Assembly: GCA_021785195.1 (NCBI GenBank)
Contig: JAJYGC010000009.1
Location: 62,001 to 126,000, forward strand
Direction: 5' to 3'
Source: Nitrospirota bacterium
GTDB taxonomy: Bacteria; Nitrospirota; Leptospirillia; Leptospirillales; Leptospirillaceae
DNA length: 64,000 nucleotides
Below are positions 19,931-29,231 of the stretch, piece by piece. The notes under the pieces were generated by a model. It ran no database searches. It was given only the letters and a program-made list of their open reading frames with translations, and was not told where the DNA came from. The translations under genes and the position numbers were made by a program. Numbering within the stretch: the stretch's first letter is position 1; every line of letters begins with the position of its first letter.

Positions 19931-20737
19931 ATGTCCACTCATGACGACAGGGTGACCCGGCAGTTTTCCAAGGGGGCACAACGATACCTGGGCAGCAAGG
20001 TTCATTCGGAAGGGGGAGGGCTGGACTGGCTGTCGGGGATTGTTGAACTTCACAAATTTAAAAAGGTTCTTGATCTTGGAACCGGGGCGGGTCACGCCGC
20101 CTATCGGGTGGCTCCCCATGTGGCTTCAGTCACGGCACTGGATCCCAGTCTCGACATGCTTTCGGTCGTCGATCGAGAATCCCGGTTCAGGGGAATCGCA
20201 AACATAGAGACCCGGGTGGGGGACTCAAACGCCATTCCTTTTGAGGACAGATCATTCTGTTGCATCGTTTCTCGTTTCAGCGCCCATCACTGGAGGGATC
20301 TCCAGGGTTCGCTCAAGGAGTGTTTTCGAGTCCTGAAACCGGGAGGGCGATTTCTCTTGGTGGATACTGCCGCACCCCGGGAAGCGCTGTTGGATACCTG
20401 GTTCCAGGCATTCGAGATCCTGCACGACACGACCCATGTGCGGAATCACTCCTTGACGGAATGGGAACGGAGTCTTGGCTGTGCCGGATTCGATGTGATT
20501 TCATACCGGAATGAGAAGATTGTCCTCCCAGTCCAGATGTGGCTCCAGACATCCGCTACGACAGAAGACCGCTCTGTCATGATCCGGAAACTGTTTGATC
20601 TCGCACCCGATGAGGTGCGAGAGTATTATCTGGAAAACGGAGGCAACGATCTGGTCATCGATATTGTGATGATCGAAGGTGTTTTATATCCAAAACAAGA
20701 TGAATTGATCATTCATCGGGAGGGGCAGTGGGGATGA
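19931..20737 (+). CDS. Class I SAM-dependent methyltransferase, UbiE-like
   Basis: It has 268 residues. Motif I VLDLGTGAGHAAYRVAPHV, the following acidic residue in VTALDPSLDML and the post motif VLKPGGRFLLVDTAAP define a Methyltransf_11 type enzyme. The small-molecule substrate is unknown. AGGAGGAG sits 5 bases before the ATG. The stop overlaps the ATG of the PEBP gene (ATGA), so the two are coupled. Confidence 0.87.
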   Translation: MSTHDDRVTRQFSKGAQRYLGSKVHSEGGGLDWLSGIVELHKFKKVLDLGTGAGHAAYRVAPHVASVTALDPSLDMLSVVDRESRFRGIANIETRVGDSNAIPFEDRSFCCIVSRFSAHHWRDLQGSLKECFRVLKPGGRFLLVDTAAPREALLDTWFQAFEILHDTTHVRNHSLTEWERSLGCAGFDVISYRNEKIVLPVQMWLQTSATTEDRSVMIRKLFDLAPDEVREYYLENGGNDLVIDIVMIEGVLYPKQDELIIHREGQWG

Positions 20738-21297
20738 AAATGAACAGATGGACAGTTGTGGGGCTTTTTACCATTCTGGTGCTGGCGACCGGCTCTTTTG
20801 CCCAGTCCTCCATCAAGGTCACCAGTTCCGATTTCAGAAATGGTGGAAAAATCGGGATGAAACAGGTGTTCTCTGGATTTGGGTGTTCGGGCGGGAACGT
20901 TTCTCCCGAGATCCGGTGGCGACATCTTCCCAAAGGAACGAAGAGCATTGCCCTGACGGCATATGATCCGAATGCTCCGACGGGTTCCGGATGGTGGCAC
21001 TGGGTCGTTTATAACCTTCCTCCTTCAGTCAGCGAACTCAAACGGGGAGAAGGCAGTTCGGATGGAGGGAGACTTCCCGCCGGTGCCATCCAGGCGGTCA
21101 CGGACTTCGGAAAGAAGGGGTACGGTGGTCCCTGTCCACCGAAAGGGGACCGTCCCCATCACTACATTTTTACCGTCTATGCCCTGAAGGTCGCTCATCT
21201 CGACCTTCCTGCGAACGCTTCTCCGGCCCTGATCGGGTACTATCTTCACATGAACATGATCGGAAAAGGAACCATCGTCGGTCGTTATGGTCGCTGA
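20734..21297 (+). CDS. Exported YbhB/YbcL-type PEBP-family protein
   Basis: It has 187 residues with a signal peptide (WTVVGLFTILVLATGSFAQ). The PEBP signatures are present: NVSPEIRWRHLPKGTKSIAL, DPNAPTGSGWWHWVVYNLP and YGGPCPPKGDRPHHYIFTVYAL. PEBP proteins bind phosphate-like or phospholipid head groups; the bacterial role is unclear. ATG at 20734 has GGAGGGG 8 bases before it and overlaps the methyltransferase stop. Confidence 0.9.
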   Translation: MKMNRWTVVGLFTILVLATGSFAQSSIKVTSSDFRNGGKIGMKQVFSGFGCSGGNVSPEIRWRHLPKGTKSIALTAYDPNAPTGSGWWHWVVYNLPPSVSELKRGEGSSDGGRLPAGAIQAVTDFGKKGYGGPCPPKGDRPHHYIFTVYALKVAHLDLPANASPALIGYYLHMNMIGKGTIVGRYGR

Positions 21298-21362
21298 GTG
21301 ATTTTCCTCCGCCGGGAGAGGGGCGTTTTACCTTTCCCGGAAATCTTGAAATTTGCCTTCGT

Positions 21363-21394
21363 TTGCCAGACTGCCACCGGATGCCGTCTGGCAA
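21363..21394. terminator. Hairpin between convergent genes
   Basis: A 9-bp perfect inverted repeat (TTGCCAGAC / GTCTGGCAA) with a 14-base loop lies between the PEBP gene and the convergent 421-residue gene. A TTTT follows 4 bases later on the plus strand. It probably terminates one or both transcripts. The rest of the 317-base gap shows no gene. Confidence 0.5.
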
Positions 21395-21614
21395 TGACTT
21401 TTCAGAGGACTTTCGGTCGTACAGTCCTCCTCCGGGATCGCCATGGAGGAGGACTTGGGATGTTCGGTCCTTCAGGGGACGGGGTTTCCAGACCTTTTTG
21501 TCTTGACGGTCCGGCCCCTTGTCTTGACTGGATGGGGATGGGAACGGTGCCTTACCCATCGGAGTCCGGCAGGAAGTTCTGGTGGGGGGTCCGGGAACGA
21601 AGGGGGCTCTCTCG

Positions 21615-22880
21615 CTAGGAGATCGGATCTTCCTGGGGAAGACTTTCGGTTTTCCGGGCCGGACTTTCGCAGTAACGAAGAAGGAATGCTTCGAGGGAAA
21701 GGGGAGACCCGACCAGTTTTTCCATGCGGCCTACCAGGGAGGGCCGCGCCGTCAGCTCCGCCCCTTCCGGGGTCAGGTTCCGCAGCGTCACCCAGGCCTG
21801 TTCTTCCTTGGGGTCCCAGAACAACGGTTCGTCCATTCGGGTTTTGCCGGCGATTTCCCGAAGGTTTGCCAGGGTCGAGTGGATTGGAATCAGGGAAATC
21901 ACTTCGGTTTCAGACCGGATCAGACGGAGGATCCTTTCCGCCTGACGGAGATCGTACCCTGCAGGGTTGAGCCACTGACGTGCATATCTGTATTTGTTTC
22001 CCCAGGTAAATATCCGCGAGCATTCGAGAATCTGCTCTGACATCCGCAGCAGGACGCTCCTGAAAAAAGTGATCCCGATCTCACGGATGTATTCACTGTT
22101 GGCCGAGACGGTCATGATCGGCAATCCCCGTGCACACCGGAGAACCGTATGAGCCCATATCCCCAGGCTCTCTTTCTCTTCTTCGATGCGGGTTCCCCAC
22201 CATCTCGGCATGACGGAAATATCCCCCGGCATACTGGGCAGACGGTCTTCCCGGCGATTGTCCGGGCGGCTCAGGAGTGTTCCCCTGACTGATCGGATGA
22301 CGACATCGGGGGGAGGCCCATTGCGGAACGCGGCCTTGAAAACCCCCAGGGCAATGACCGAAAGCGACTCGTCGTCCACTTGCTCGAGCCAATCCGCCGT
22401 TTTCTGGAGGAGGACCTCTCCGCCGGAAAAGAACGCTGGCTCCAGAACGGCATCAGCTCTTGATGCCGTTCCTTCCGGAACAAAAAGAAAATGCAGGAGG
22501 TTTTCCGTTTTTCGGGATGCGATCCCCATCTTGGGGGGTAACGTCAGATCTTTTCGGTGGGTCTTGAAGACGGTTGACATCCGGTTTTCGACGATGGATT
22601 GTGATCGGAATGGGGCTATATCCTTGGCGTTCGAGGAGTGGACCATCAGGTTCAGCTCGGAGAAGAACGCATCAATCCCCTTGAGTGTGGGAATTGACCG
22701 GAACGGAGCCGGTAGATTGTCTGAGCGGTACAGCAGGTCTCCCGACCGGGAAAACCCGATGTGCCAGACTTCTCTAGGGAGGCCCGTTTCGGGGGCCAGA
22801 TAGGCGCTGTTCAGGGATTTGGGGGCAAGGATCCCCATTCCCTCAGTCAGATATGGATGGGGGGATGCAACGATTTTCAT
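21615..22880 (-). CDS. Unknown 421-residue protein
   Basis: No family recognised. There is no signal peptide or membrane helix. The body is a mixed alpha/beta protein with several basic and tryptophan-bearing segments (SVMPRWWGTRIEEEKES, WGNKYRYARQWLNPAGYDL) and no obvious catalytic motif. Codon use is like its neighbours, so it is not clearly foreign. It stands alone: the PEBP gene converges on it, and 181 bases without a supported gene separate it from the phosphoribosyltransferase upstream. Confidence 0.6.
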   Translation of the reverse strand: MKIVASPHPYLTEGMGILAPKSLNSAYLAPETGLPREVWHIGFSRSGDLLYRSDNLPAPFRSIPTLKGIDAFFSELNLMVHSSNAKDIAPFRSQSIVENRMSTVFKTHRKDLTLPPKMGIASRKTENLLHFLFVPEGTASRADAVLEPAFFSGGEVLLQKTADWLEQVDDESLSVIALGVFKAAFRNGPPPDVVIRSVRGTLLSRPDNRREDRLPSMPGDISVMPRWWGTRIEEEKESLGIWAHTVLRCARGLPIMTVSANSEYIREIGITFFRSVLLRMSEQILECSRIFTWGNKYRYARQWLNPAGYDLRQAERILRLIRSETEVISLIPIHSTLANLREIAGKTRMDEPLFWDPKEEQAWVTLRNLTPEGAELTARPSLVGRMEKLVGSPLSLEAFLLRYCESPARKTESLPQEDPIS

Positions 22881-23061
22881 GAATTCATCCTGAATGGGAA
22901 AGACCTGTAGGAATCACCCGTTTCATGTGTTGAGAGCCAGAGACCGGATCCGTTCATTTCCGACAGGGATGTCAACACCACGGTAGGTCCGGGTAAGGAT
23001 ACACGAGCAGACGGGAGAAAGAAATCGGTCAGACCCTGGATGAACGGAGATGAGAAAGAAG

Positions 23062-23718
23062 TCACAGTGTGTTCTTGGGTGAACATTGTCGCAGGGTGAT
23101 CAGAACCTCTCCATCGGAAACTTCCGGAAACTCTTCGTACCATTCTCCCACCGCCTGGAAATGACGGGGTATCATGAGGATCAATGATTGGATCCCTTCT
23201 TTTTTGAGTTCCAGGGCCACTTCTGCTGGAGCCACCGGAAGTCCGAGCATGACCCGGGACGGGTTATGCCGGTGGACTTCAAGAACCGCAGCAAAAAGAG
23301 TCGCACCGGTGGCAACCCCATCATCGATGATCAGGATGGCTTTTCCTTCCAGTGAGGGCAATGGTGTTCCGGAGCGGAGCATTGAGACCCGGGAGGTCAC
23401 TTCTTTGCGCGCTTTTTCCCGCAGTATGGAGAGATCTCGTTCAGAGATTCCATAACGGTCGACGAGTTCGGAATTCCAGAACAGACCTCCTCCTTCGGCC
23501 AGAGCTCCCAGGGCAAGTTCCCTGTGTCCGGGAAGACCGATTTTCCGGACAACCATGGGAACGAGCGGAAGGCCAAGGGCCTTCGCCACCGGGGCGGCGA
23601 CAGGGACCCCTCCACGGGCGAGTCCAAGGATCAGGTCGAAGTGGTCTCCCCTTGCGAGGAACGCTTTCCCAAGTGCCTGTCCGGCGGTTGTCCGGTTCCG
23701 AAATTTTCCGTCAATCAC
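23062..23718 (-). CDS. Phosphoribosyltransferase-fold protein
   Basis: Type I phosphoribosyltransferase fold. The PRPP-binding loop AILIIDDGVATGAT is intact, and FDLILGLARGGVPVAAPVAKAL is the usual N-terminal glycine-rich strand. It has 218 residues. These orphan proteins are often found near hydrolases or universal stress proteins and their base substrate is usually unknown. The C-terminus ends IPRHFQAVGEWYEEFPEVSD, typical of this subgroup. Confidence 0.85.
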   Translation of the reverse strand: MIDGKFRNRTTAGQALGKAFLARGDHFDLILGLARGGVPVAAPVAKALGLPLVPMVVRKIGLPGHRELALGALAEGGGLFWNSELVDRYGISERDLSILREKARKEVTSRVSMLRSGTPLPSLEGKAILIIDDGVATGATLFAAVLEVHRHNPSRVMLGLPVAPAEVALELKKEGIQSLILMIPRHFQAVGEWYEEFPEVSDGEVLITLRQCSPKNTL

Positions 23719-23983
23719 TGACCTACCTCACCTCAGCATGGGGCATCACCCCGGATCCCTGAATCAGATTCTAGCATTGACCGAGGGTCGGGAAGAAGGT
23801 GTGTCCAAGAATCTGTTGCGGCAGTTCATGTTGCAAGTGTAGGATGTAGGACCTGAAGAATTTCAAGCCTTGGCGACAGCCCTGGAGTGAGAGGTATCCA
23901 ACATGAGGTCGGGAAGTCCGGTAATGCTCCGGGCCATTGTCGATCCCTGAAGTTCCTTTTCCCCTGGCGTAAGGAACGGTGAC

Positions 23984-25033
23984 GTGACAGAGAATAGCTT
24001 GCTTCATTTTCCGATGATGGGTGAGAACCCCCGGCCGCTCGTCCTTGGTGGAGGCTCTTGGGGGACCGCCCTGACGCTCCATCTTTCCGGAAAAAACATC
24101 CCTGTGATGCAGTGGGTCAGGTCGCCCGATCTCGCCAGGGAGATCCAGTCCACCCGTGAAAATCGGTCCTATCTTGCAGGTTGCCCCTATCCTTCCTCCA
24201 TCACGGTCAGTGATCGACTGGAGGATCTCGCTCCCCGTGCGACAGTCCTGATCCTGGCTGTACCATGCCAGGCGGTAAGGCCCGTTCTCGCACGGGTGGG
24301 GAGTCTTCTTTCGGCTCCGCTCCCGCTGATCAGTGGGACAAAGGGGATTGAGCGGGAAAGCCATGCCCTTGTTTCCCGAATCGTCCGGGAATCTTATGTC
24401 CCGGACCCCGCGCTCTATGCGGTTTTGTCAGGGCCTTCCTTTGCCCGGGAAGTGGTCCGGAAGCTTCCAACCGCTGTTGTCATGGCTTCATCATCGCGTC
24501 AGCTGGCACTGGAAGGACAGGTACTGTTCTCTGCACCATCGTTCAAGGTCTATACCCGACAGGATGTGATCGGTCTGGAGGTTGCCGGGGCACTGAAGAA
24601 TGTGATGGCCATTGCGGCCGGGATCTCCGACGGGATGGAGTTGGGCGCGAACAGTCGTGCGGCCCTCCTGACACGGGGACTGGCCGAAATGACCCGTTTG
24701 GGAGTAAGCCTTGGCGCCAAACGGGAAACCTTTTCAGGCCTTGGGGGAGTGGGCGACCTTTTGTTGACCGCCACGTCCGAGCTTTCCAGGAATCGTCGGG
24801 TTGGCGTTCAGCTTGGGAAAGGGGAGTCTCTGCCCCAAGTGCTCAAGCAGGTAGGACAGGTTGCCGAGGGTGTTCCTACCACACAATCCGCCCATGAACT
24901 GGCCAAGGAGATCGGAACGGACCTTCCGATTACCCGGGCCATTTACCAGATTCTTTATGAAAATGCGGGGTTGGGTGAGACATTGAATCATTTGATGTCC
25001 AGACCGTTCAAGTCGGAAGAAGAAGACTTCTGA
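23984..25033 (+). CDS. gpsA: Glycerol-3-phosphate dehydrogenase [NAD(P)+]
   Basis: Makes sn-glycerol 3-phosphate from dihydroxyacetone phosphate for phospholipid synthesis. The Rossmann motif PLVLGGGSWGTAL begins at about residue 18, followed by ISGTKGIERES, VLSGPSFAREV, the catalytic lysine region GLEVAGALKNVMAIAAGISDG and NSRAALLTRGLAEM. GTG at 23984 has AAGGAA upstream; the internal ATG at about residue 11 is a possible alternative. Length is 349, slightly above the usual 330-340. Confidence 0.95.
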   Translation: MTENSLLHFPMMGENPRPLVLGGGSWGTALTLHLSGKNIPVMQWVRSPDLAREIQSTRENRSYLAGCPYPSSITVSDRLEDLAPRATVLILAVPCQAVRPVLARVGSLLSAPLPLISGTKGIERESHALVSRIVRESYVPDPALYAVLSGPSFAREVVRKLPTAVVMASSSRQLALEGQVLFSAPSFKVYTRQDVIGLEVAGALKNVMAIAAGISDGMELGANSRAALLTRGLAEMTRLGVSLGAKRETFSGLGGVGDLLLTATSELSRNRRVGVQLGKGESLPQVLKQVGQVAEGVPTTQSAHELAKEIGTDLPITRAIYQILYENAGLGETLNHLMSRPFKSEEEDF

Positions 25034-25077
25034 ATCAGTCATAGATTGGGCAGGTGCCCTCAGAGATGGAGTCATTG

Positions 25078-25401
25078 ATGTCTATGGAAATGCCTTCTGA
25101 AATCAATCCTGTCGGACAGTCGGCGGTCCGGATCCTTTGGCAGGACGGCCATGAAAGCGTCTATGAAAACGTGTATCTTCGAGAGCATTGCCAGTGTGCT
25201 GAATGCATCCATGAGTGGACAGGGGAGAAGTTGATCTCCCGGGACCGGATTCCGCCGGACATCCGTCCGGTTTCTGTCACGGCCGTCGGGAATTATGCCG
25301 TATCGATCCGGTTCAGCGACGGGCATGGAACGGGTGTCTATTCATACGATCTGCTCAGGAAGATCTGTCCATGCTCCCGCTGTCAGCCCGTGGCAAAGTA
25401 G
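25078..25401 (+). CDS. DUF971 protein
   Basis: It has 107 residues. The pattern VRILWQDGHESVYENVYLREHCQCAECIHEW with a later CPCSRC is DUF971, the domain found alone in bacteria and at the N-terminus of gamma-butyrobetaine hydroxylases, where its cysteines and histidine bind zinc. ATG at 25078 is chosen for GGAG 7 bases before it. Stand-alone versions often accompany Mrp/ApbC genes; here mrp is about 2 kb away on the other strand. Confidence 0.82.
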   Translation: MSMEMPSEINPVGQSAVRILWQDGHESVYENVYLREHCQCAECIHEWTGEKLISRDRIPPDIRPVSVTAVGNYAVSIRFSDGHGTGVYSYDLLRKICPCSRCQPVAK

Positions 25402-25463
25402 GCCCCGACTCCATTCTCCATGCCCGGGGAAATCGGTCGGGTTTTCCCTGCAGGCCATGTTCC

Positions 25464-26261
25464 CTAGGGGATTTCTCCCGGAAATGGCGGGAAGGGATCC
25501 CTTTTCCCGTACAGAACCCGGACCAAGGACAGTCCCTCGGGGGGGGCCGGTCTCAAAGGAACCTTTGGATCAAGGGAACCCTCCATGAGCAATTCGTTGA
25601 CCTCTTGAACGGTTCTTCGTCCCCTCCCGACATCGATCAATGCTCCCACCATGAACCGGATCATCATGTGAAGGAATCCCCGTCCGACGATCCAGAAGGC
25701 TATCCGGTCAGATTTGATCTCCCAATGGAGATCATCGACGGTGCGGCGGCTGTCGGGTGGCAGGGATCTCCTGACGGTAAAATGGCGGTAATCCCTGACC
25801 CCCGGAAACAGGGCAGAGGTTTCCCTCATCCGTTCCAGATCCAGAGGGTAGTGAAAATGGGCAATATAGGGTGATCCGAGCGGGGATGGTGTATATCCCG
25901 AGCCCAAAGATGAGGTCATGTGATAGCGGTAGATCTTTCGAACCACATCGTGTCGGGCGTGGAAATCATCTGGTACATGGCGCCCAAGAATGACCCGAAT
26001 TGATAGGGGCAAAAAATGGTTCATTCCCCTGCGAAGCGTTTCCTCAGTCCATCGCCCTTCCTCAATGTCACAGTGAAACACCTGACCCCAAGCCGATACC
26101 CCTGTATCGGTGCGTCCCGAACCCGAGATCCGGACAGATTTCCCGGTGAGCCTCAGGATGGATTCCTCGATCGCTCCCTGAACGGTGGGGCCGGAACGTT
26201 GTTGTTGCCACCCCTGGAATCCTCGTCCATCATAGTTGACGGTGAATGCAAATCGTTTCAT
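25464..26261 (-). CDS. truA: tRNA pseudouridine(38-40) synthase
   Basis: Forms pseudouridine at positions 38-40 of the tRNA anticodon arm. The start MKRFAFTVNYDGRGFQGWQQQ is typical. The catalytic aspartate is in SGSGRTDTGVSAWGQVFH, followed by the family blocks DFHARHDVVRKIYRYHM and GRGFLHMMIRFMVGALIDVGRG. It has 265 residues. Confidence 0.96.
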   Translation of the reverse strand: MKRFAFTVNYDGRGFQGWQQQRSGPTVQGAIEESILRLTGKSVRISGSGRTDTGVSAWGQVFHCDIEEGRWTEETLRRGMNHFLPLSIRVILGRHVPDDFHARHDVVRKIYRYHMTSSLGSGYTPSPLGSPYIAHFHYPLDLERMRETSALFPGVRDYRHFTVRRSLPPDSRRTVDDLHWEIKSDRIAFWIVGRGFLHMMIRFMVGALIDVGRGRRTVQEVNELLMEGSLDPKVPLRPAPPEGLSLVRVLYGKRDPFPPFPGEIP

Positions 26262-26724
26262 GGTCGAATGAAATCTTTCCGGAAAAATAATGCCCTTGTT
26301 GCCCGAGGGTTCGACAGGATCAAGTGCTTTATCCCAGCTTTTCTCAAGACAGGTTCACGCTTTGGGACAATGAACCTTGACCTGGTCTCGCTTTTTTCGT
26401 TCCGTATGGTCATTCGTAATCCAGAACAAAAACCGATTGTGGTTTGCGATGAACGACCGTCCCCGAACATAACACAATATGAAAGCAAAACCAGTATCGA
26501 TCGGAGTGTTGGAGTGGATTGCTTTGGGAGATGCTCCCCACGATTCCCTCCATGGCTGACGGGAGGGCGAATCGATTCCCCAGCTCGAAGGAAGGGATCG
26601 GCAGGAACGAAGCTGATCCGGAAGGAAAATGGACTGAACCGGTGGGGAACATGATGAGAAAATGAATAAAATGCGGCACTGGAAGGGAGGGAGTGGGACA
26701 AAAAATGAAGTGGGGTCAAAAATC
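26262..26724. other. Intergenic stretch of about 460 bases
   Basis: Upstream of truA and of the DUF4359-like gene, so promoters for both probably lie here. The open frames in it are low-complexity and lack recognisable domains. No RNA gene or hairpin with a T run was recognised. Confidence 0.45.
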
Positions 26725-27006
26725 ATGAAAAAATACTTTGTCCTTGGGTTGGTCCTGATTCTGATGGCGGTCATGAATCCCGGGAATCATGAGTTCAACG
26801 GATTCATTCTTCGGCATGTGAAGGAACAGCAGAAGGTTCGAAAAGGGGATTTCAAGGACGGGGTCCTGTCATTTTTCGGTCCGGTTTTGATCGGGCAAAT
26901 TTCAGAACGGAACAGTTATTTTTTCTTTTCCGTTTATACGCTCAGGCTTCCGAACAACCCTCCCCGAACATTTCTGGGGGTATTGCATTTTTTTATTCCG
27001 GTCTAA
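26725..27006 (+). CDS. DUF4359-like small secreted protein
   Basis: It has 93 residues: an N-terminal hydrophobic segment (YFVLGLVLILMAVMNPGN) and a short domain ending RNSYFFFSVYTLRLPNNPPRTFLGVLHFFIPV. The M-x-x-x-NP start and the final F-S-x-Y ... F-L-G-x-x-x-x-F-I pattern resemble DUF4359. It is probably membrane-anchored with the domain outside. Function is unknown. Confidence 0.55.
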   Translation: MKKYFVLGLVLILMAVMNPGNHEFNGFILRHVKEQQKVRKGDFKDGVLSFFGPVLIGQISERNSYFFFSVYTLRLPNNPPRTFLGVLHFFIPV

Positions 27007-27060
27007 ACGTTCCCGTTCCGGGAGGCATGGAATGGTCATTGCCTCCGGAACGGGGTCAAG

Positions 27061-27300
27061 TCAGTTTGTCGGGTTCTCTTCGTTCAACTCTTGCCAGGCT
27101 TCTTTCAGGTCGACCCACAACTCCAGTTCCCGGTTGATGGATTCTTCCCATGCGGTCCAGTCCGCATCCTGCCCCGAGCCTTCAAAGGTTCCTGGCCCCA
27201 GAGCCTTTCGTGATGCCATCTCCGTCATCATATGAAGGGATTTCCATTGTTTCAAGACCTCGTCATACCGGGCCACCCGGGCCACCTTGAGAGGGTTCAT
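27061..27300 (-). CDS. Small unknown protein downstream of mrp
   Basis: It has 79 residues, mostly helical, with an acidic C-terminus (ESINRELELWVDLKEAWQELNEE). No family recognised. It starts 34 bases after the mrp stop, so it may be the last gene of the isc-mrp transcript. Confidence 0.5.
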   Translation of the reverse strand: MNPLKVARVARYDEVLKQWKSLHMMTEMASRKALGPGTFEGSGQDADWTAWEESINRELELWVDLKEAWQELNEENPTN

Positions 27301-27334
27301 TGAGGACCTTTCCTCCCTTGCTTGGCCGGGGTTT

Positions 27335-28411
27335 TCAAGCGAAGTTCCCGATCTGGATGGGTTTGGATCCGGAATTCAGGATGCTGATGGCCGACGCGAT
27401 ATTTCCGGCAATATGCTGGTAACTCTTGGTGATCGGGCTTTCGGGTTCCCCGACTCCGATCGGGAGTCCCTTGTCTCCGCCTTCACGGATCGAAAGATTG
27501 ATGGGAATCCGTCCCAGGAATGGAACCTTCAGCTCCTTGGCGGCCAATTCACCGCCTCCCTGCGAGAAAATCGGTGTCTCATGGCTGCAGTTCGGGCAGA
27601 CAAAGGTACTCATGTTCTCGATAATGCCGAGAATGGGAACGTTGACTTTTTGGAACATGGCCAGACCCCGTCTGGAGTCGGCTAGGGAGACTTCCTGAGG
27701 GGTGGTGACGATGACCGCGCCGGAAAGGGGGACCAATTGCGCGAGGGAAAGCTGGGCATCGCCCGTGCCAGGGGGCATGTCAACGATGAGGTAGTCGAGG
27801 TCGCCCCATTCCACATCGCGGACAAACTGCTGGATGATCCCGTGGAGCATGGGCCCTCTCCAGATGAGCGGAGTGCCGGGAGGAACCAAAAATGCCATGG
27901 ACATGCAGGCAATTCCATGTCCCAATGGGGGAATGAAGCGATTGCCGACCTGCTTGGGGGTTGTATTGATTCCAAGCATCATGGGGATGTTTGGTCCATA
28001 AACGTCCGCATCCAGAATCCCGACCTTGGCCCCAAGCGCCTTGAGTCCGATGGCAAGATTGACCGATGTCGTGGATTTGCCTACTCCGCCCTTTCCGCTT
28101 GAGACGGCCAGAACGTTCCGTACGCCTGTGATCGGAGTCTTTCCTGCGAACGATCCGCTCGTAGTCCGGGCAGTGAAGGCGATTTCAATGTCCTTGATGC
28201 CGTCCACCGTAGCCAGCGCTTCGTTGCAGGACTTTTTCATCTCGTCCTTGAGGGGGCAGGCTGGAGTGGTCAGGACGATCGTGAAGGAAACCTTTCCGCC
28301 GTCAATCTTGAGGTCCTCGATCATCTTGAGGGTGACCAGGTCTTTCTTGAAATCTGGTTCAATGACCCGGCTTAATGCCTGCCATACTTTTTCTTCGGAT
28401 ACCTGGGACAT
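27335..28411 (-). CDS. mrp: Mrp/ApbC-type Fe-S cluster carrier ATPase
   Basis: P-loop scaffold that carries and transfers Fe-S clusters. The N-terminal MIP18/DUF59 domain (residues about 1-90, with TTPACPLKDEM) is followed by the deviant Walker A SSGKGGVGKSTTSVNLA, DADVYGPNIPMMLG, VDMPPGTGDAQL and the cluster-binding CxxC in VCPNCSHETPIF. It has 358 residues. Its position at the end of the isc run supports a role in cluster delivery. Confidence 0.95.
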   Translation of the reverse strand: MSQVSEEKVWQALSRVIEPDFKKDLVTLKMIEDLKIDGGKVSFTIVLTTPACPLKDEMKKSCNEALATVDGIKDIEIAFTARTTSGSFAGKTPITGVRNVLAVSSGKGGVGKSTTSVNLAIGLKALGAKVGILDADVYGPNIPMMLGINTTPKQVGNRFIPPLGHGIACMSMAFLVPPGTPLIWRGPMLHGIIQQFVRDVEWGDLDYLIVDMPPGTGDAQLSLAQLVPLSGAVIVTTPQEVSLADSRRGLAMFQKVNVPILGIIENMSTFVCPNCSHETPIFSQGGGELAAKELKVPFLGRIPINLSIREGGDKGLPIGVGEPESPITKSYQHIAGNIASAISILNSGSKPIQIGNFA

Positions 28412-28553
28412 GGAATACTCCTTGGGAAGCGCTCGCTTCGCATATTGGTGATATCAGTACGGCACTGTTTGGAATGCCGAAAGATCTTCGTCGACCCGGG
28501 TCCCTTCTCGGCCGGGGCCATGAGAAGGGGAGAGCTCCGGGGTGAGAAAAACT

Positions 28554-28973
28554 TCAGCCCTGTTGCATCGGGCTGGAGCCTGACCCGCTGATGGGTCTGA
28601 AAAACCTGATGAACTCCTCATGGGAACAGTGTCCCATGACTCCGTCCTCCCGGACAAGCCTGATGCTGGATGGTTCTTCCGAGAGCACCTGATAGGTTCT
28701 CCCGTTTTCGTCAGACCATGACGGTCGAAAGGGAATCCACTCCTCCCGATCATGCGGATGGGGAGGAAGCCTGTTCCACAGGCGATGAAATTCGGACTCC
28801 CCGATTTCCGGCTGTCCTTTTCGGGCAATGACAAAATCGCCGTAAGTGGCTCCGGATTTCACATGCTTGAGCCGTTGAACCAGCTCCGGGGCTTCCAGGA
28901 CCTCTGTTGGAATCCGAATTCGGACCTTGAGCCACCGGTCAGGAATCCTGTCGTCTAATCGGGGAGTCTTCAT
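28554..28973 (-). CDS. Unknown protein embedded in the isc operon
   Basis: It has 139 residues and starts MKTPRLDDRIPDRWLKVRIR. No family recognised. It has one cysteine (GHCSHEEF) and a central basic/aromatic region (REEWIPFRPSWSDENGRTY). It begins 4 bases after the iscX stop, so translation is likely coupled. Position between iscX and mrp suggests a part in Fe-S maturation, but that is inference from context. Confidence 0.6.
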   Translation of the reverse strand: MKTPRLDDRIPDRWLKVRIRIPTEVLEAPELVQRLKHVKSGATYGDFVIARKGQPEIGESEFHRLWNRLPPHPHDREEWIPFRPSWSDENGRTYQVLSEEPSSIRLVREDGVMGHCSHEEFIRFFRPISGSGSSPMQQG

Positions 28974-28977
28974 GGGA

Positions 28978-29181
28978 TCAATCCCGATCCTGCCACTCCT
29001 CAAGCCATGCCATCTGAATCGCCTCCAGAATTTTCTCGTTGGAGGTCTTGGGATCCCCTTTGAAGCCTGGAAGTTCCAGAACATAACGATGCAGGTCGGT
29101 AAAGCGCACCGTCAGGGGATCGATCTCCGGATGCTTTTCCAGAAGCTGGTATCCGATTTCATGGGGCTCGTTCCAGTTCAC
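28978..29181 (-). CDS. iscX: IscX
   Basis: Small acidic iron-binding regulator of the ISC system that, in E. coli, competes with frataxin for IscS. The 67-residue product matches IscX across its length: WNEPHEIGYQLLEKHPEIDP, TVRFTDLHRYVLEL and SNEKILEAIQMAWLEEW. GTG at 29181 is chosen because GGGAG lies 9 bases upstream and it gives the family length; the longer frame adds an unmatched N-terminus. Confidence 0.92.
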   Translation of the reverse strand: MNWNEPHEIGYQLLEKHPEIDPLTVRFTDLHRYVLELPGFKGDPKTSNEKILEAIQMAWLEEWQDRD

Positions 29182-29231
29182 CTTTACAGTCTCCCTCTCT
29201 ATTCGGGGTGGATGGAATCTCACGTTTAGGA

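Noticed and set aside
22877-23143. 88-codon minus frame between the 421-residue and phosphoribosyltransferase genes
   Set aside because: Overlaps the end of the phosphoribosyltransferase gene, with no ribosome binding site or recognised domain.
23771-24364. 197-codon minus frame overlapping the start of gpsA
   Set aside because: Antisense to the well-supported gpsA N-terminus.
26258-26719. 153-codon minus frame upstream of truA
   Set aside because: Ser/Phe/Arg-rich with no domain; intergenic.
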